DNA of 54,566 bases from UBA3076 sp964646435 (GTDB lineage Bacteria > Desulfobacterota > Dissulfuribacteria > Dissulfuribacterales > UBA3076): the NCBI GenBank assembly GCA_964646435.1, contig CAZYEJ010000010.1:1-54566 (forward strand). Direction: 5' to 3'. The number at the start of each line of letters is the position of its first letter. The stretch's first letter is position 1. Made by a program: the position numbers and the translations under genes. Below the pieces are notes generated by a model. It was given only the letters and a program-made list of their open reading frames with translations. It was not told where the DNA came from and ran no database searches. Below are positions 8,496 to 17,887 of the stretch, piece by piece.

Positions 8496-8720
8496 TTATC
8501 GCTTATACCTGCCCATGAGTTGACCTTCGGCCAGGATGTGGCCCTTTATGGCCTTGAGCAACTCAGCCTTGGTAAGACCCGGCTCCTGCGAAAGCTCTGC
8601 ATCCAAGGCATAGATCTTAAAATAGTACCGATGCGTTCCACCCGGAGGGCATGGCCCTCCATAGCCGAATTTCCGAAAATCATTAATACAGTGTTTCGCT
8701 CCGTTGCGATCATTGCTCAC
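8496..8720 (-). pseudogene. Truncated YbhB/YbcL (PEBP) family protein, C-terminal half only
   Basis: The 74 codons match the C-terminal half of bacterial Raf-kinase-inhibitor-like PEBP proteins: FGYGGPCPPGGTHRYYF is the anion-pocket loop, and the end ILAEGQLMGRYKR is the normal C-terminus. Family members are about 150-190 residues. The N-terminal half, including the DPD and HW motifs, is absent: reading upstream in all frames finds no match, and the DNA instead runs into low-complexity word repeats. The likely cause is a deletion or rearrangement. A GTG at 8720 can be read as a start but is probably not functional. Confidence 0.75.
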
Positions 8721-9064
8721 CTCATTTTGCCAAAAGAATCTTTTTCTGGCACCTGTATTAGTTTAATACATGTTTTGATCATTTGCCATTTGGATGTAAA
8801 CATTACTTCGGGTTTCGGATTTCGGATTTCGGCTTTTTTGTTTGTGCAAGCTTATCTTCTACCGCCAACGCAGCCAATAATTTGCCATAGCCGTATAAAA
8901 TTCCCGGCCTTGATCATCGTTTCGGCCAATACGATGTTAAACTGCAGAATATCGAACAAGGAATCTCGAATCATGAAGGATTTTAGAATCATTCCCTTCG
9001 ACGTTCATGATTCCTTGTTCGATATTCGATATTCGAATGTCAGTTCGAGTGGCCCAAACGATGA
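8721..9064. other. Gene-free stretch with word repeats
   Basis: These 344 bases separate the PEBP remnant from the truncated PglZ gene. At 8809-8832 there are three tandem copies of TTTCGGA. At 8947-9039 two facing arms share words such as GAATATCGAACAAGGAAT and ATCATGAA. Between them nothing protein-like was seen. The repeat block touches the broken end of PglZ, so it may mark or have promoted the deletion. Confidence 0.6.
8947..9039. repeat. Inverted word-repeat hairpin (ATCGAAC/ATTCGAT words)
   Basis: The left arm 8947-8979 and right arm 8995-9039 are imperfect inverted copies sharing GAATATCGAACAAGGAAT, ATCATGAA and GAAGG. The outer end of the right arm repeats the word GATATTC. It is one of several loci in the window with this architecture but a different vocabulary. 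Confidence 0.75.
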
Positions 9065-9976
9065 TCAAGGCCTGATATCCGACAAGGATTCACTATCAAA
9101 GGCAAGCAAATGGTCCTGGATGTTCAGTTCTTCAGCAAAATATCCGGATATCAGGTTATAGGTGTGAGAGTATATGATATGACTTCGCCACTGAGATAAA
9201 AACACAGAAGCATTGAGGCCCTGTTGATCGTTCCGGATCAAAAAATGATCTATACCGACCGGCAAGTCGGCTTTTATGTTTTCTCCAAAATCAGTCACTA
9301 AGAGCCTGATCAAAAGATCCGACAGGTTAGGGAAATCGTTTGAATAGCCGAATGTTCCGGCCATAAATTCCCAAAACGGCTGATCCAGCTCCAGCTTCTT
9401 GATTTTCTCCCAGACTTTAGGCTCTTTGTTCGGGTCAAATGACCCTTCGGCGCAAAAAGAATGCAGGATTTTCATCAAAATGTAAAACACATCCGGGTGG
9501 TCTGCCTTGGTCACAACTGCCAGCATCTTGAGGTCAAGATCATCTTCCGAGTCCTCAGGGCTCACCCATTTTTTTAGGTTGTTAAGCCGTTCCTGGCTAC
9601 GGAAAAAATTCTTCCGTCCTTTCAAATAAAGGCGCATGCCCTGGCTGGTCAGACCCAGTTCGTCGAGCACTATGGATGCCTTGTCCGCATGGAAGGTATA
9701 GCTGTAGAGGCGAATATCCAGAAGCCAGTCTTCTTCAGGGACAGGTTCAGGATATGGTGCGTAGATAACATACCGGCTTTCTGTATCTTCAAGTTCCAAT
9801 TTGATCTTTAATTCAAAAGGGCCGGTTTCATCCAGACGGAGGGTGGTAACTCCTTCCAACTCCAAAGAAGGAATGATCTCACTGAATTCCCCTTCCCTGT
9901 CATACCAGAAGACTATCCGTTTCTTGTATTCCTCGAAAATCTGTTTCAGGCTGGCTGTTATCTGTTTAATGTCCAT
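9065..9976 (-). pseudogene. pglZ: BREX phosphatase PglZ, N-terminal remnant
   Basis: About 303 codons match the N-terminal part of type 1 BREX PglZ. The characteristic run is visible: IVFWYDREGEF near residue 20, LRLDETGPFELKI, EEDWLLDIRLYS, FHADKASIVL, then LNNLKKWVSPED and LDLKMLAVVTKADHP. Complete PglZ proteins have roughly 830-880 residues with an alkaline-phosphatase-like domain in the middle and C-terminus. That part is missing here, as the frame stops after LLAFDSESLSDIRP beside a repeat block. The ATG at 9976 aligns with the family start. It follows a PglX-like C-terminal fragment, as in BREX operons. It is a relic and not expected to give phage defence. Confidence 0.85.
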
Positions 9977-10000
9977 AAAATAAAATGCTTGATCACCCAA

Positions 10001-10148
10001 TCAACAAGATCCAGTTCTATGCGCTTGTCCGCATAATACCGCAGTTCTTCATCAAACCCATCAACTCCGCCTGCTTTTTCTTCAAAGTGTCCAGTTTTTT
10101 TAACTCAATGACCCCGGCCGCTTCAGGTGATAGGATGAAAAATCGCGT
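10001..10148 (-). pseudogene. pglX: Probable C-terminal remnant of BREX methyltransferase PglX
   Basis: On the minus strand one frame reads ILSPEAAGVIELKKLDTLKKKQAEL and, after a one-base shift, another reads GFDEELRYYADKRIELDL. The second part resembles the end of type 1 PglX (BrxX), where a YAD-R-I-LDLDDGVKVN stretch is typical; here the DDG has decayed to VDW. The upstream end is cut by the stop of the DUF4926 gene. Its position directly before PglZ in the same direction matches the pglX-pglZ order and supports the call. The short length makes it tentative. Confidence 0.5.
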
Positions 10149-10403
10149 TCAAAGAGCTGCAATTTTATCAAGCCTTCGAACATGAAAAATTTCATTTTTT
10201 TTGATCGCATCAATTTTGGATTCTTCAACGACCAGTACGGCGATAGTTTCACCAATTGCATTAAAAACTTCCAGCGAATAGCCTGTTTCCTGCCCCGGTT
10301 CTCCGTCGTGTTTTTCTACAATGGTGGCTAAATCACCTTCATGAAGCCCATATTCAGGAAAATCTTCTTTCAAAGATACGCGTGTGAAAAGCGGGTATGC
10401 CAT
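10149..10403 (-). CDS. DUF4926 domain protein
   Basis: An 84-residue protein with the DUF4926 pattern: FTRVSLKEDFPEYGLHEGD at the N-terminus (a small beta-barrel with a glycine turn), then GYSLEVFNAIGETIAVL. Small proteins of this family are usually found with another small protein in gene pairs resembling toxin-antitoxin or immunity cassettes; the molecular role is unknown. It is preceded 26 bases upstream by an 84-residue ORF of the same strand, and its stop abuts the PglX remnant, so the pair appears inserted in, or left beside, the ruined BREX locus. ATG start at 10403. Confidence 0.75.
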   Translation of the reverse strand: MAYPLFTRVSLKEDFPEYGLHEGDLATIVEKHDGEPGQETGYSLEVFNAIGETIAVLVVEESKIDAIKKNEIFHVRRLDKIAAL

Positions 10404-10429
10404 TTACAAGTCTCCTTTTACCCCCTTCT

Positions 10430-10684
10430 TTATTGCTCATAAATAACATGCGGAAGAATAAATAAATCATACTCATCTTCAACTTTGATGCACTCCTTAT
10501 GGCAAGTCTCTAAAACCTGATCAATTGAAAGGTTTTTCGGAATCCTTATCTCAAACGTAAGATCTTCGTCTTCGTAATTAGAAATCGGCTTTATATTTAT
10601 TCCTGAATAGATGTGATGAAGGGAATGCACAAATTTTGTGACAGCTTCTGCCAGGCTCCTATGAATTGCTACTGTTTGCGGCAT
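10430..10684 (-). CDS. Hypothetical partner of DUF4926 protein
   Basis: An 84-residue ORF starting MPQTVAIHRSLAEAV with a strong AAGGAGG ribosome site upstream. It contains a segment FEIRIPKNLSIDQVLETCH and ends in hydrophobic residues (LFILPHVIYEQ). I do not recognise the family. Same strand, same size and 26-base spacing to the DUF4926 gene indicate a two-gene operon. A toxin-antitoxin or effector-immunity role is only a guess from context. Confidence 0.65.
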   Translation of the reverse strand: MPQTVAIHRSLAEAVTKFVHSLHHIYSGINIKPISNYEDEDLTFEIRIPKNLSIDQVLETCHKECIKVEDEYDLFILPHVIYEQ

Positions 10685-11439
10685 TTCTTAACTTCCTCCT
10701 TTTTCAGCCTACGCTTCCTCTTCAACGCTTCACATGCAACCTCGCGGTTACCCACGTATGACCCAGAGCCATGATGAATCAGCTAATTTTTTCATGTAGG
10801 GCTCTTTCATCCCCTACCCTATGCCGGTTTATTTTGACACTTTCGCAACGTACCCTAAATATTCTCAACCCTCCCCCACTCTCTCAACATTAAAGTCGAC
10901 CCCCTCTTTTGGCCGATTATAACAAAAGAGTTTCATACTTACTTGTCACAGGTCAAGGGGTTTTCCATTTTTATTGGATCAAGTCCAATTCTGATGTTCC
11001 TTTTTGAGAAAAGATTTCAAAAGGAACATTTTCAGGCCGAGTAAACTAAAACGTTCTTCAGTAGACAGGATTCATAGGATGAGCTGGATACAAAACAGGA
11101 AGGTAATACATCAATATTTCAAGCTTGGCCTCCAGGTCCGCAAACGTCTCCGATTGACGGTCCACTCTTGATCTTTCTGACTGCTGTTGTTACATGTTAT
11201 GCTGTCTGAAAGGATATTAAATCCAATGCAATGAAGAGGCTTGGACCCTGAGTACACGGAGAGTAAACCATTTATGTCCTCGTGGAGCGCAATGACAAAT
11301 CCCCGGCCTGTCCCGCTACGCAGAATGTGCGCCTTCTCGGGGTTAACAGCAAGCAATCCCATACTACAATAGTTAAGGAATGCCCTCAGTGCTAGGACCA
11401 GTCCGGCTTACCCAACACGCAAACACAGGGTAGGAATGA
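10685..11439. other. Long gene-poor stretch between DUF4926 pair and restriction genes
   Basis: The region holds the leader of the minus-strand DUF4926 pair, including a TATAAT-like box at 10916-10921 (minus strand) and the hairpin at 10994-11029. A weak minus-strand ORF lies at 11111-11362. Nothing else is recognisable. It separates the two divergent halves of the defence island. Confidence 0.5.
10994..11029. repeat. Perfect 11-bp inverted repeat
   Basis: Arms ATGTTCCTTTT (10994-11004) and AAAAGGAACAT (11019-11029) pair perfectly around a 14-base loop. It lies in the gene-poor stretch upstream of the restriction genes and could be a terminator-like hairpin or protein-binding site. Confidence 0.6.
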
Positions 11440-14400
11440 ATGGAACAGGTTGTCATAGAGAACCCGGTCATCAATTCACCCTTTGAAGAACCAAAAAGGC
11501 ACTTCCTCTTTTCCGAAGAGGGTATCACAAATGAGATTGTGGAAGCCCGACGCGAAAGCTCCTACTTCATCCCCATTCCCAAGCCGAAAAAGAAAGGAAA
11601 ACAAAAGCAGCTCTCATTCGAAACCGAATGGACTCAGGACCGGCTCAAAGAAAACGAGTTCATCAATCATGTACGTGCCCGAGTCGCCAAGTGGAGGCAG
11701 GGCCGGTATTTAGGCATCACAAAGACAACCGGGCGTCTGCTGGAATACTGGCAACGACCGGAGCGGGAGCCAAGGCTCTTTTATTGCCAGATAGAAGCCC
11801 TGGAAACAGTCATTTACATCACTGAGGCGGCCAAGAACTACGGTGACGCCTGGATTGAAAATGAACTTCGCAGGGCCAACGAACTTGCCAATCCTCTCCT
11901 TTATCGCCTGGCTTGCAAGATGGCCACAGGCAGCGGCAAGACCGTGGTCATGGCCATGCTCATAGCCTGGCATGTCCTTAACAAAAACGCTAACAAACAA
12001 GATCGTCGGTTTTCCGACGCCTTTCTCATCGTCACACCGGGCATCACAATACGGGACCGCCTCCGGGTCCTGCTGCCTAGTGATCCTCAGAACTACTACC
12101 GGCAAATGGATATAGTCCCACCTGACCTGAGAGATCAACTCGGAAAATCCAAGATCATTATCACCAACTTTCACTCATTCAAGCTCAGAGAGCGTAACAA
12201 GTCCAGCAAACTCACCAAGAGTATCCTGGCCGAAGGGAAAGCCAGCCCATTTACCGAGACTCCGGCCCAGATGGTCCGCCGGGCCTGTCGTGATCTAGGC
12301 AAAAAGAAAAACATCTTGGTCATAAACGATGAGGCCCACCACTGTTACCGCAGAAAACCGGACGGTGTAGAGGAAAAGCTGAAAGGTTATGAGCGAAAAG
12401 AGGCTAAAAAAAGAGAAGAAGCCGCACGGATCTGGATTTCCGGACTCGAGGCAGTTAAGGCCAAAATTGGCATAAGAGCCATTTACGATTTATCGGCCAC
12501 GCCTTTCTTTTTGCGTGGCTCGGGTTATAAGGAGGGGACCCTTTTCCCGTGGGTAGTTTCTGATTTCTCGCTTATTGACGCTATAGAATGTGGGGTCGTC
12601 AAGGTGCCCCGGGTGCCCATAGCCGACGATTCCATGGCAGACGACCAGCCGACCTATCGCGACCTCTGGCTTCGCATCCGCGACCATCTGCCTAAGAAAG
12701 GCCGGAAGACCCAGGCAGTGAGCGGGGAACCGAAACTACCGGCTGCATTGGAAGGAGCCCTCCACAGTCTCTACAATAACTATGAGAAATACTACCGCCA
12801 ATGGGGGAAAAACGCCGAGGCCCGGGCCAAAGGCCAAACACCTCCGGTCTTTATCGTGGTCTGTAACAACACCAATGTGTCCAAGCTCGTCTTCGATTAC
12901 ATATCCGGCTGGGAAAAGACTTTGCCCGGCGGTTCCACGATTATCGTCCCAGGCCAAATGCCTGTCTTCAACAACGAGCGTAATGGCGGCTGGGGCCGTC
13001 GGCCCAACACCATCCTGATAGACAGTGAGCAGCTTGAGTCTGGAGACGCCATGAGCCGAGAGTTCAAGAAAGTCGCTGCTCAGCAAATCGAAGATTTCAA
13101 GTCCGAATACCGCACACGATTTCCTGGTCGTGACGTAGATAAGCTCACGGATGAGGACCTGCTACGCGAGGTGATGAATACAATCGGCAAACCCGGAAAG
13201 CTGGGCGAGCAAATCAAGTGCGTGGTCTCAGTTTCCATGCTGACTGAGGGATGGGATGCTAACACCGTGACCCACATATTGGGCGTGCGGGCCTTCGGGA
13301 CTCAACTCCTTTGTGAACAGGTAGTGGGCCGCGGCCTGCGCCGGAGGAGTTACACAACCAAACCTCAACACCTGAAAATGAACGGCAAAACGTTCGAGTT
13401 TGAGGCCTTCCCTGTTGAATACGCGGAAGTCTATGGTGTCCCGTTCTCGTTCATTCCGTGTGCTGGGTCTTCACCCGATCCGGAACCTGGCCCGGAAATA
13501 ACTCATGTGCGCGCCCTGGAAGACCGGATCTCCTGCGAGATTACCTTCCCGCGCCTCCTGGGGTACCGTTACGAGCTTCCGGGCGAAACGCTGGCTGCCA
13601 ACTTCACTGACGAATCAAAGCTTGCGCTTTCCACTTTGGATATCCCTACGAAAACCGAAAACGCACCCATTGTCGGCGAATCCACCATCCTCACCTTAGA
13701 TGATTTAAAAAAACGTCGCATACAAGAGGTGGCCTTCCTTTTGGCCAAGCTGACATTAGAAAAATATTTCCGCGATGACGATGGAAATTCCAAGCCCTGG
13801 CTCTTTCCCCAAATCCTGGCCATCACGAAACGTTGGTTGGACGAATGTGTTGTCTTAAAAGACAACGTGTTTCCACAACTGCTCCTCTTGATTGAATTTG
13901 CCAACGATGCCGCCGACCACATCTATAGGGCCATCGTTGCCGCTGAGTCAGGAAATAAGACCCTCAAACCCATTCTTTACCCGTACGACCCCACAGGCTC
14001 CACGCGGCATGTGGACTTCGACACCACCCGCCCGACCTATAAGACAGACAAGGACAAATGCCACATCTCTCACGTTGTTGCGGATACCAATTCATGGGAA
14101 CAGAAAATGGCCGAAGCCTTAGAGGATATGGAAGAGGTATCTGCTTATGCCAAGAACCACAACCTCGGGTTCAGCATTCCATACACCATCAATGGTCAGG
14201 AAAGAAACTATATCCCTGATTTTCTGGTGCGCATAGATGACGGATGTGGGAAAGATGACTTGCTAAACCTGATTATCGAGGTAACCGGTGAAAAAAGGAA
14301 GGACAAGGAGGCAAAGGTCGCCACAGCACGTCTTCTCTGGGTTCCGGCTGTGAACAACCATGGTGGGTTTGGGCGATGGGCTTTCATGGAGATAAGAGAT

Positions 14401-14472
14401 CCATGGAATGTCAAAAACACGATTCGTGGTTGGCTCCGTGATCATAGTGATATGCCCGGCAAGGAGAATTGA
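11440..14472 (+). CDS. Restriction helicase-nuclease (type III Res-like, BPTD_3080-type family)
   Basis: A 1010-residue superfamily 2 helicase with a nuclease domain. Walker A is MATGSGKTVVMAM near residue 163, the Walker B box is NDEAHHCYR, and motif III reads LSATPFF. The C-terminal helicase lobe has SMLTEGWDANTV and QVVGRGLRRR. Near the C-terminus IPDFLVRIDDG and IIEVTGEKRKDKEAK form a PD-(D/E)xK-like nuclease core. The protein should translocate on DNA and cut unmodified sites together with the next gene's methyltransferase, which starts three bases after its stop. All motifs look intact. The ATG at 11440 is preceded by AGGG and AGGA. Confidence 0.88.
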   Translation: MEQVVIENPVINSPFEEPKRHFLFSEEGITNEIVEARRESSYFIPIPKPKKKGKQKQLSFETEWTQDRLKENEFINHVRARVAKWRQGRYLGITKTTGRLLEYWQRPEREPRLFYCQIEALETVIYITEAAKNYGDAWIENELRRANELANPLLYRLACKMATGSGKTVVMAMLIAWHVLNKNANKQDRRFSDAFLIVTPGITIRDRLRVLLPSDPQNYYRQMDIVPPDLRDQLGKSKIIITNFHSFKLRERNKSSKLTKSILAEGKASPFTETPAQMVRRACRDLGKKKNILVINDEAHHCYRRKPDGVEEKLKGYERKEAKKREEAARIWISGLEAVKAKIGIRAIYDLSATPFFLRGSGYKEGTLFPWVVSDFSLIDAIECGVVKVPRVPIADDSMADDQPTYRDLWLRIRDHLPKKGRKTQAVSGEPKLPAALEGALHSLYNNYEKYYRQWGKNAEARAKGQTPPVFIVVCNNTNVSKLVFDYISGWEKTLPGGSTIIVPGQMPVFNNERNGGWGRRPNTILIDSEQLESGDAMSREFKKVAAQQIEDFKSEYRTRFPGRDVDKLTDEDLLREVMNTIGKPGKLGEQIKCVVSVSMLTEGWDANTVTHILGVRAFGTQLLCEQVVGRGLRRRSYTTKPQHLKMNGKTFEFEAFPVEYAEVYGVPFSFIPCAGSSPDPEPGPEITHVRALEDRISCEITFPRLLGYRYELPGETLAANFTDESKLALSTLDIPTKTENAPIVGESTILTLDDLKKRRIQEVAFLLAKLTLEKYFRDDDGNSKPWLFPQILAITKRWLDECVVLKDNVFPQLLLLIEFANDAADHIYRAIVAAESGNKTLKPILYPYDPTGSTRHVDFDTTRPTYKTDKDKCHISHVVADTNSWEQKMAEALEDMEEVSAYAKNHNLGFSIPYTINGQERNYIPDFLVRIDDGCGKDDLLNLIIEVTGEKRKDKEAKVATARLLWVPAVNNHGGFGRWAFMEIRDPWNVKNTIRGWLRDHSDMPGKEN

Positions 14473-14474
14473 GT

Positions 14475-17243
14475 ATGGCAAGGAAGAAAAAGGCGGACAA
14501 GACCACACCTGTTGAGAGCGTGAAGCACAAGGACAAGCGCGCCAATATCCCAACAGAGGAACTTCGAGATTTCGTAAAGGAAGACGAGAACCAACCCAAG
14601 ACCATACTCTATCCCCGCGACCCGTCTCTGGACCCTCAGCTTGTCTGGAAAGGGAAGGACGAACAGGACCAGCAAGAACTCGCCGTGCCATCGGTGCCCA
14701 TCTATATCCAGGAGAAGGTTCACCCCCAGACCATTATAGAAGACGTGCGCCGGACCGCTCGAAAGGAGGTCCCTGCCCAGTTTACGCTCTTTGCCGATTT
14801 CGACGGTCTTGAGTTTGAAGAAATGATTGATTTCTACCGCCACGGGGCCAACTGGTCAAACCGGATGATCTTAGGGGACTCGCTTTATGTTATGACGTCT
14901 TTGGCTGAGAAAGAGGGACTCAAAGGTCAGGTGCAGATGATCTATATTGACCCGCCTTACGGGATCAAGTTCGGATCAAACTGGCAGGTGTCCACACGGA
15001 AGAGAGACGTTAAGGACGGTAAGGCTGGAGATGTAACCCGGCAGCCTGAGCAAATAAGAGCCTTTCGGGATACGTGGAAGCTGGGGATTCATTCGTATCT
15101 TGCTTATCTGAGAGATCGATTGGTCGTGGCGAGAGAATTGTTGACCGAGACGGGGAGTGTTTTTGTGCAGATTGGGGATGAGAATGTGCATCTGGTGAGG
15201 TGCTTGATGGATGAGGTTTTTGGGCCTGATAATTTCATAGGAATGCCCATCTTCCGAAAAACGAGTGCGAAAGCTTCGGGAGGGCTGGATTCAGTCTGTG
15301 ACTTTCTCCTATGGTACGCCAAAAACAACGAGCAAATGAAGTATCGACAACTTTACATGGGACGGTCCTCCCGCACCATGGAAAATGTCTATAATTGGAT
15401 TGACGATGAATCCGGTGAATGTCGACGAATGTCTAACCTCGAGTTGCAAGAGCCAAGTAAACAAAAAGGTCTCCGATTCATGATATCTATGCTTCACTCC
15501 CAGAGTGGGGGACAGGCATCAGCTTTCAAGTATGAATTCGGGGGCAGTATTTTCAAACCTTCAGGTCATTTTTGGAAAACGACAGAAGAGGGATTGAACA
15601 AATTAGCTATGACAAACCGCCTAATCAGAGTCGGAAAAACGTTAATGTACAAACGCTATGCGGTTGACCATCCAGTAGTGGCAGTTACGGGACTGTGGGA
15701 CGATACTGTATAAAGTACGTTTGCTGTACCGAAAATCTATGTCGTTCAAACCGCAAACAAGGTGATAGAAAGATGCCTCCTCATGACCACGGACCCCGGG
15801 GACATAGTCCTCGATCCGACGTGCGGGAGTGGCACGACAGCATACGTGGCCGAGCAGTGGGGCCGTCGGTGGATTGCTATGGACACTTCCCGTGTGGCCC
15901 TCGCCCTGGCACGCACCCGGCTTATGGCTGCTAAATACCCGTACTACTACCTTGCCGATTCCCCCGAAGGTATCAAGAAAGAAGCGGAAATCACCGGCAA
16001 GATGCCGCCCGAATATAAGACCCAGAATGATATCAAGAAGGGATTTGTATACAAGCGGGTGCCGCACATCACCCTTAAAGCCATTGCCAACAATCCGGAA
16101 ATAGATACCATCCATGCCAAATGGCAGGAAAAAATGGAGCCAATCAGGATTAAGCTGAACGGCCTGCTAAATAAATCATGTGAAGAATGGGAAATTCCCA
16201 GGGAGGCAGAAAAGGCATGGCCCAAAGAGGCCGAGAATTTCCATAAAGAGTGGTGGGATTTGCGAAAAAACCGCCAGGAAGAAATAGACAAATGCATTGC
16301 TCACAATGCCGAGCAGGAGATTCTTTACGACCAGCCCTATGAAGACAAGAAACGTATCCGAGTGGCAGGCCCGTTCACTGTGGAGAGCCTATCCCCACAC
16401 AGAGTCTTATCCACTGACGAGAAAATACCTGCTTCAGAAAAGGAGGGGCGAGAATCCACAGGGGCCGGTCAGTTTGAGACCATGATCTTAGAGAACCTGA
16501 AAAAAGCCGGGGTTCAGAACACAATCAAAAACGAGCGGCTTCATTTCGACCGTCTGGAGAACTATGCCGGAACCTGGATTCATGCCGAAGGGGAATACAC
16601 GGAAAAAGACGGGAAATCCCGTCGCGTGGCCGTCTCCATCGGCCCGGAACACGGGACAGTCGGCCCCGAACTGGTCAAGGAGGCTGCAAAGGAAGCGGTG
16701 AAAGGGGTGGGGTTTGATGTTCTGATCATATGCGGGTTTGCATTTGACCCCCATGTCTCCGAAGAGGCCAAGCGCTATGGCCAACTGACTGTGCTCCCGG
16801 CGCGCATGAATGCGGACTTGAGCATGGGCGACGAACTCCTCAAAAAGACCGGTGCGGGCAACCTTTTCATGATATTTGGAGAGCCGGACCTCAGAATAGA
16901 CAAGACAAAAAGCGGACAGATCACTGTTGAAGTCAAAGGCGTAGATGTCTACGATCCGACCACAGGACAGATCCGCAGCCATTCAACTGACGACATCGCC
17001 TGCTGGTTCATAGACACGGCTTACAACGAGGAAAGCTTTTTTGTCCGCCACGCATACTTCACCGGCGCAGACAGACCATACGACAAACTGAAGCGTGCCC
17101 TCAGAGCCGAAATCGACGAAGCGGCCTGGTCATCTCTCTATACTACAAAGAGCCGCCCATTCGATCCGCCCACCACAGGCAAGATCGCAGTTAAAGTCAT
17201 CAACCACTACGGAGATGAGGTGCTGAAAGTTTATGAAGTTTAG
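14475..17243 (+). pseudogene. Beta-class adenine-specific DNA methyltransferase interrupted by one in-frame TAA
   Basis: The frame runs 14475-17243 with a single stop, TAA at 15711-15713. The upstream part (about 412 residues) has the catalytic motif IV MIYIDPPYGIKF, then VFVQIGDEN and a target-recognition region. Immediately after the stop the same frame continues ...FAVPKIYVVQTANKVIERC, then the SAM-binding motif I LDPTCGSGTT, about 500 residues in all. This order (IV, recognition, I) is the beta class used by type III-like systems. Homology across the stop shows a nonsense change, not a frameshift. A GTG at 15762 could start the second half but has no clear ribosome site. AAGGAG at 14461 serves the ATG at 14475. 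Confidence 0.85.
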
Positions 17244-17336
17244 CGCACAAGTCAAATGCGTCGTTCTCCCCTCTCCTATTCGACGTTGAAGGTTCCACTC
17301 GTAACTTGTAGACGTTATTTCTATTAAGGGTTTACT

Positions 17337-17492
17337 TTGGATACTCAAGACTCTCTGATCGTTGATGAGCTGAAAAGAGATAGCGCGCTCGGAATTAGAC
17401 TTCTGGTAGAGACATACCAAAACCGACTATATGCTTGGGGTCGGGCCACGCCAACTAGCTGGCATTGCAGGAAAATTGAGGGACGTTGTTGA
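17337..17492 (+). pseudogene. Possible N-terminal fragment of an ECF-like sigma factor
   Basis: From a TTG at 17337 the frame reads LDTQDSLIVDELKRDS, then GIRLLVETYQNRLYAW, which resembles the start of sigma region 2 in ECF factors (a helix ending LY-RRLY). The likeness ends after about 35 codons, close to the border of the transposase remnant at 17476. Short and only partly matching, it is a weak call; insertion of the REP-type element would explain the break. Confidence 0.3.
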
Positions 17493-17822
17493 CTGACTTG
17501 AATCAATCTTTCATTATCCTGTCAAGCGCTTCGGATATAGTAGACGCGGAAACTCCCACTCGGCGGCCTACTTCAGCTAGTGAAATTCTAAGAATCTCTA
17601 GCAATTGATATACTATCTGTGCCCCAATCTGACAAATCCGTCTTCTACGACTACCCATCCGCAGATCCTTTGGATTGATATTTTTTTCGGCATATTCGCT
17701 CAATGAACTCAGCAACTTTTTGCCTGCCTTCATACGAAACCTCTTCAGATGGTGGAAATTTATGCGATAAGACTCGTGTTCAGTCTGTGAAAATCTGCGC
17801 AATCTGCGGATTGGGGGACGTT
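17476..17822. mobile_element. Decayed REP-type transposase unit with flanking direct repeats
   Basis: TTGAGGGACGTT at 17476-17487 and TTGGGGGACGTT at 17811-17822 are direct repeats with one mismatch. They flank a fragment of a Y1 (REP-associated) transposase on the minus strand. Such GGGACGTT motifs commonly border this transposase type. The unit is about 347 bp and defective. Confidence 0.5.
17503..17802 (-). pseudogene. REP-associated Y1 transposase, C-terminal remnant
   Basis: About 99 codons. The last 60 read MGSRRRRICQIGAQIVYQLL, then LAEVGRRVGVSASTISEAL, the C-terminal helix-turn-helix of REP-associated tyrosine transposases (GSRRR followed by LAEVAR-LGVS-S-IS). The N-terminal catalytic domain with the HUH motif and tyrosine is absent. 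Complete proteins are 200-330 residues. No credible start exists (TTG at 17802 without a ribosome site). It lies between GGGACGTT direct repeats. Confidence 0.7.
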
Positions 17823-17887
17823 TTGGGAAACGGAGTTAGTTTAATAGCTTAATTGACGTTGATTTGGCAAATTGCTGTCATAGCGGC

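Noticed and set aside
10685..10860. Possible further BREX gene fragments upstream of the DUF4926 pair
   Set aside because: Translations in all frames gave no stretch I could match to brxC or the pglX body.
11111..11362. Minus-strand ORF of 83 codons (MGLLAVNPEKAHILRSG...)
   Set aside because: No family recognised, weak context and poor ribosome site; it might be a remnant but cannot be supported.
14475..17243. Frameshift in the methyltransferase
   Set aside because: Both halves are in the same frame; the break is a single TAA, not an indel.
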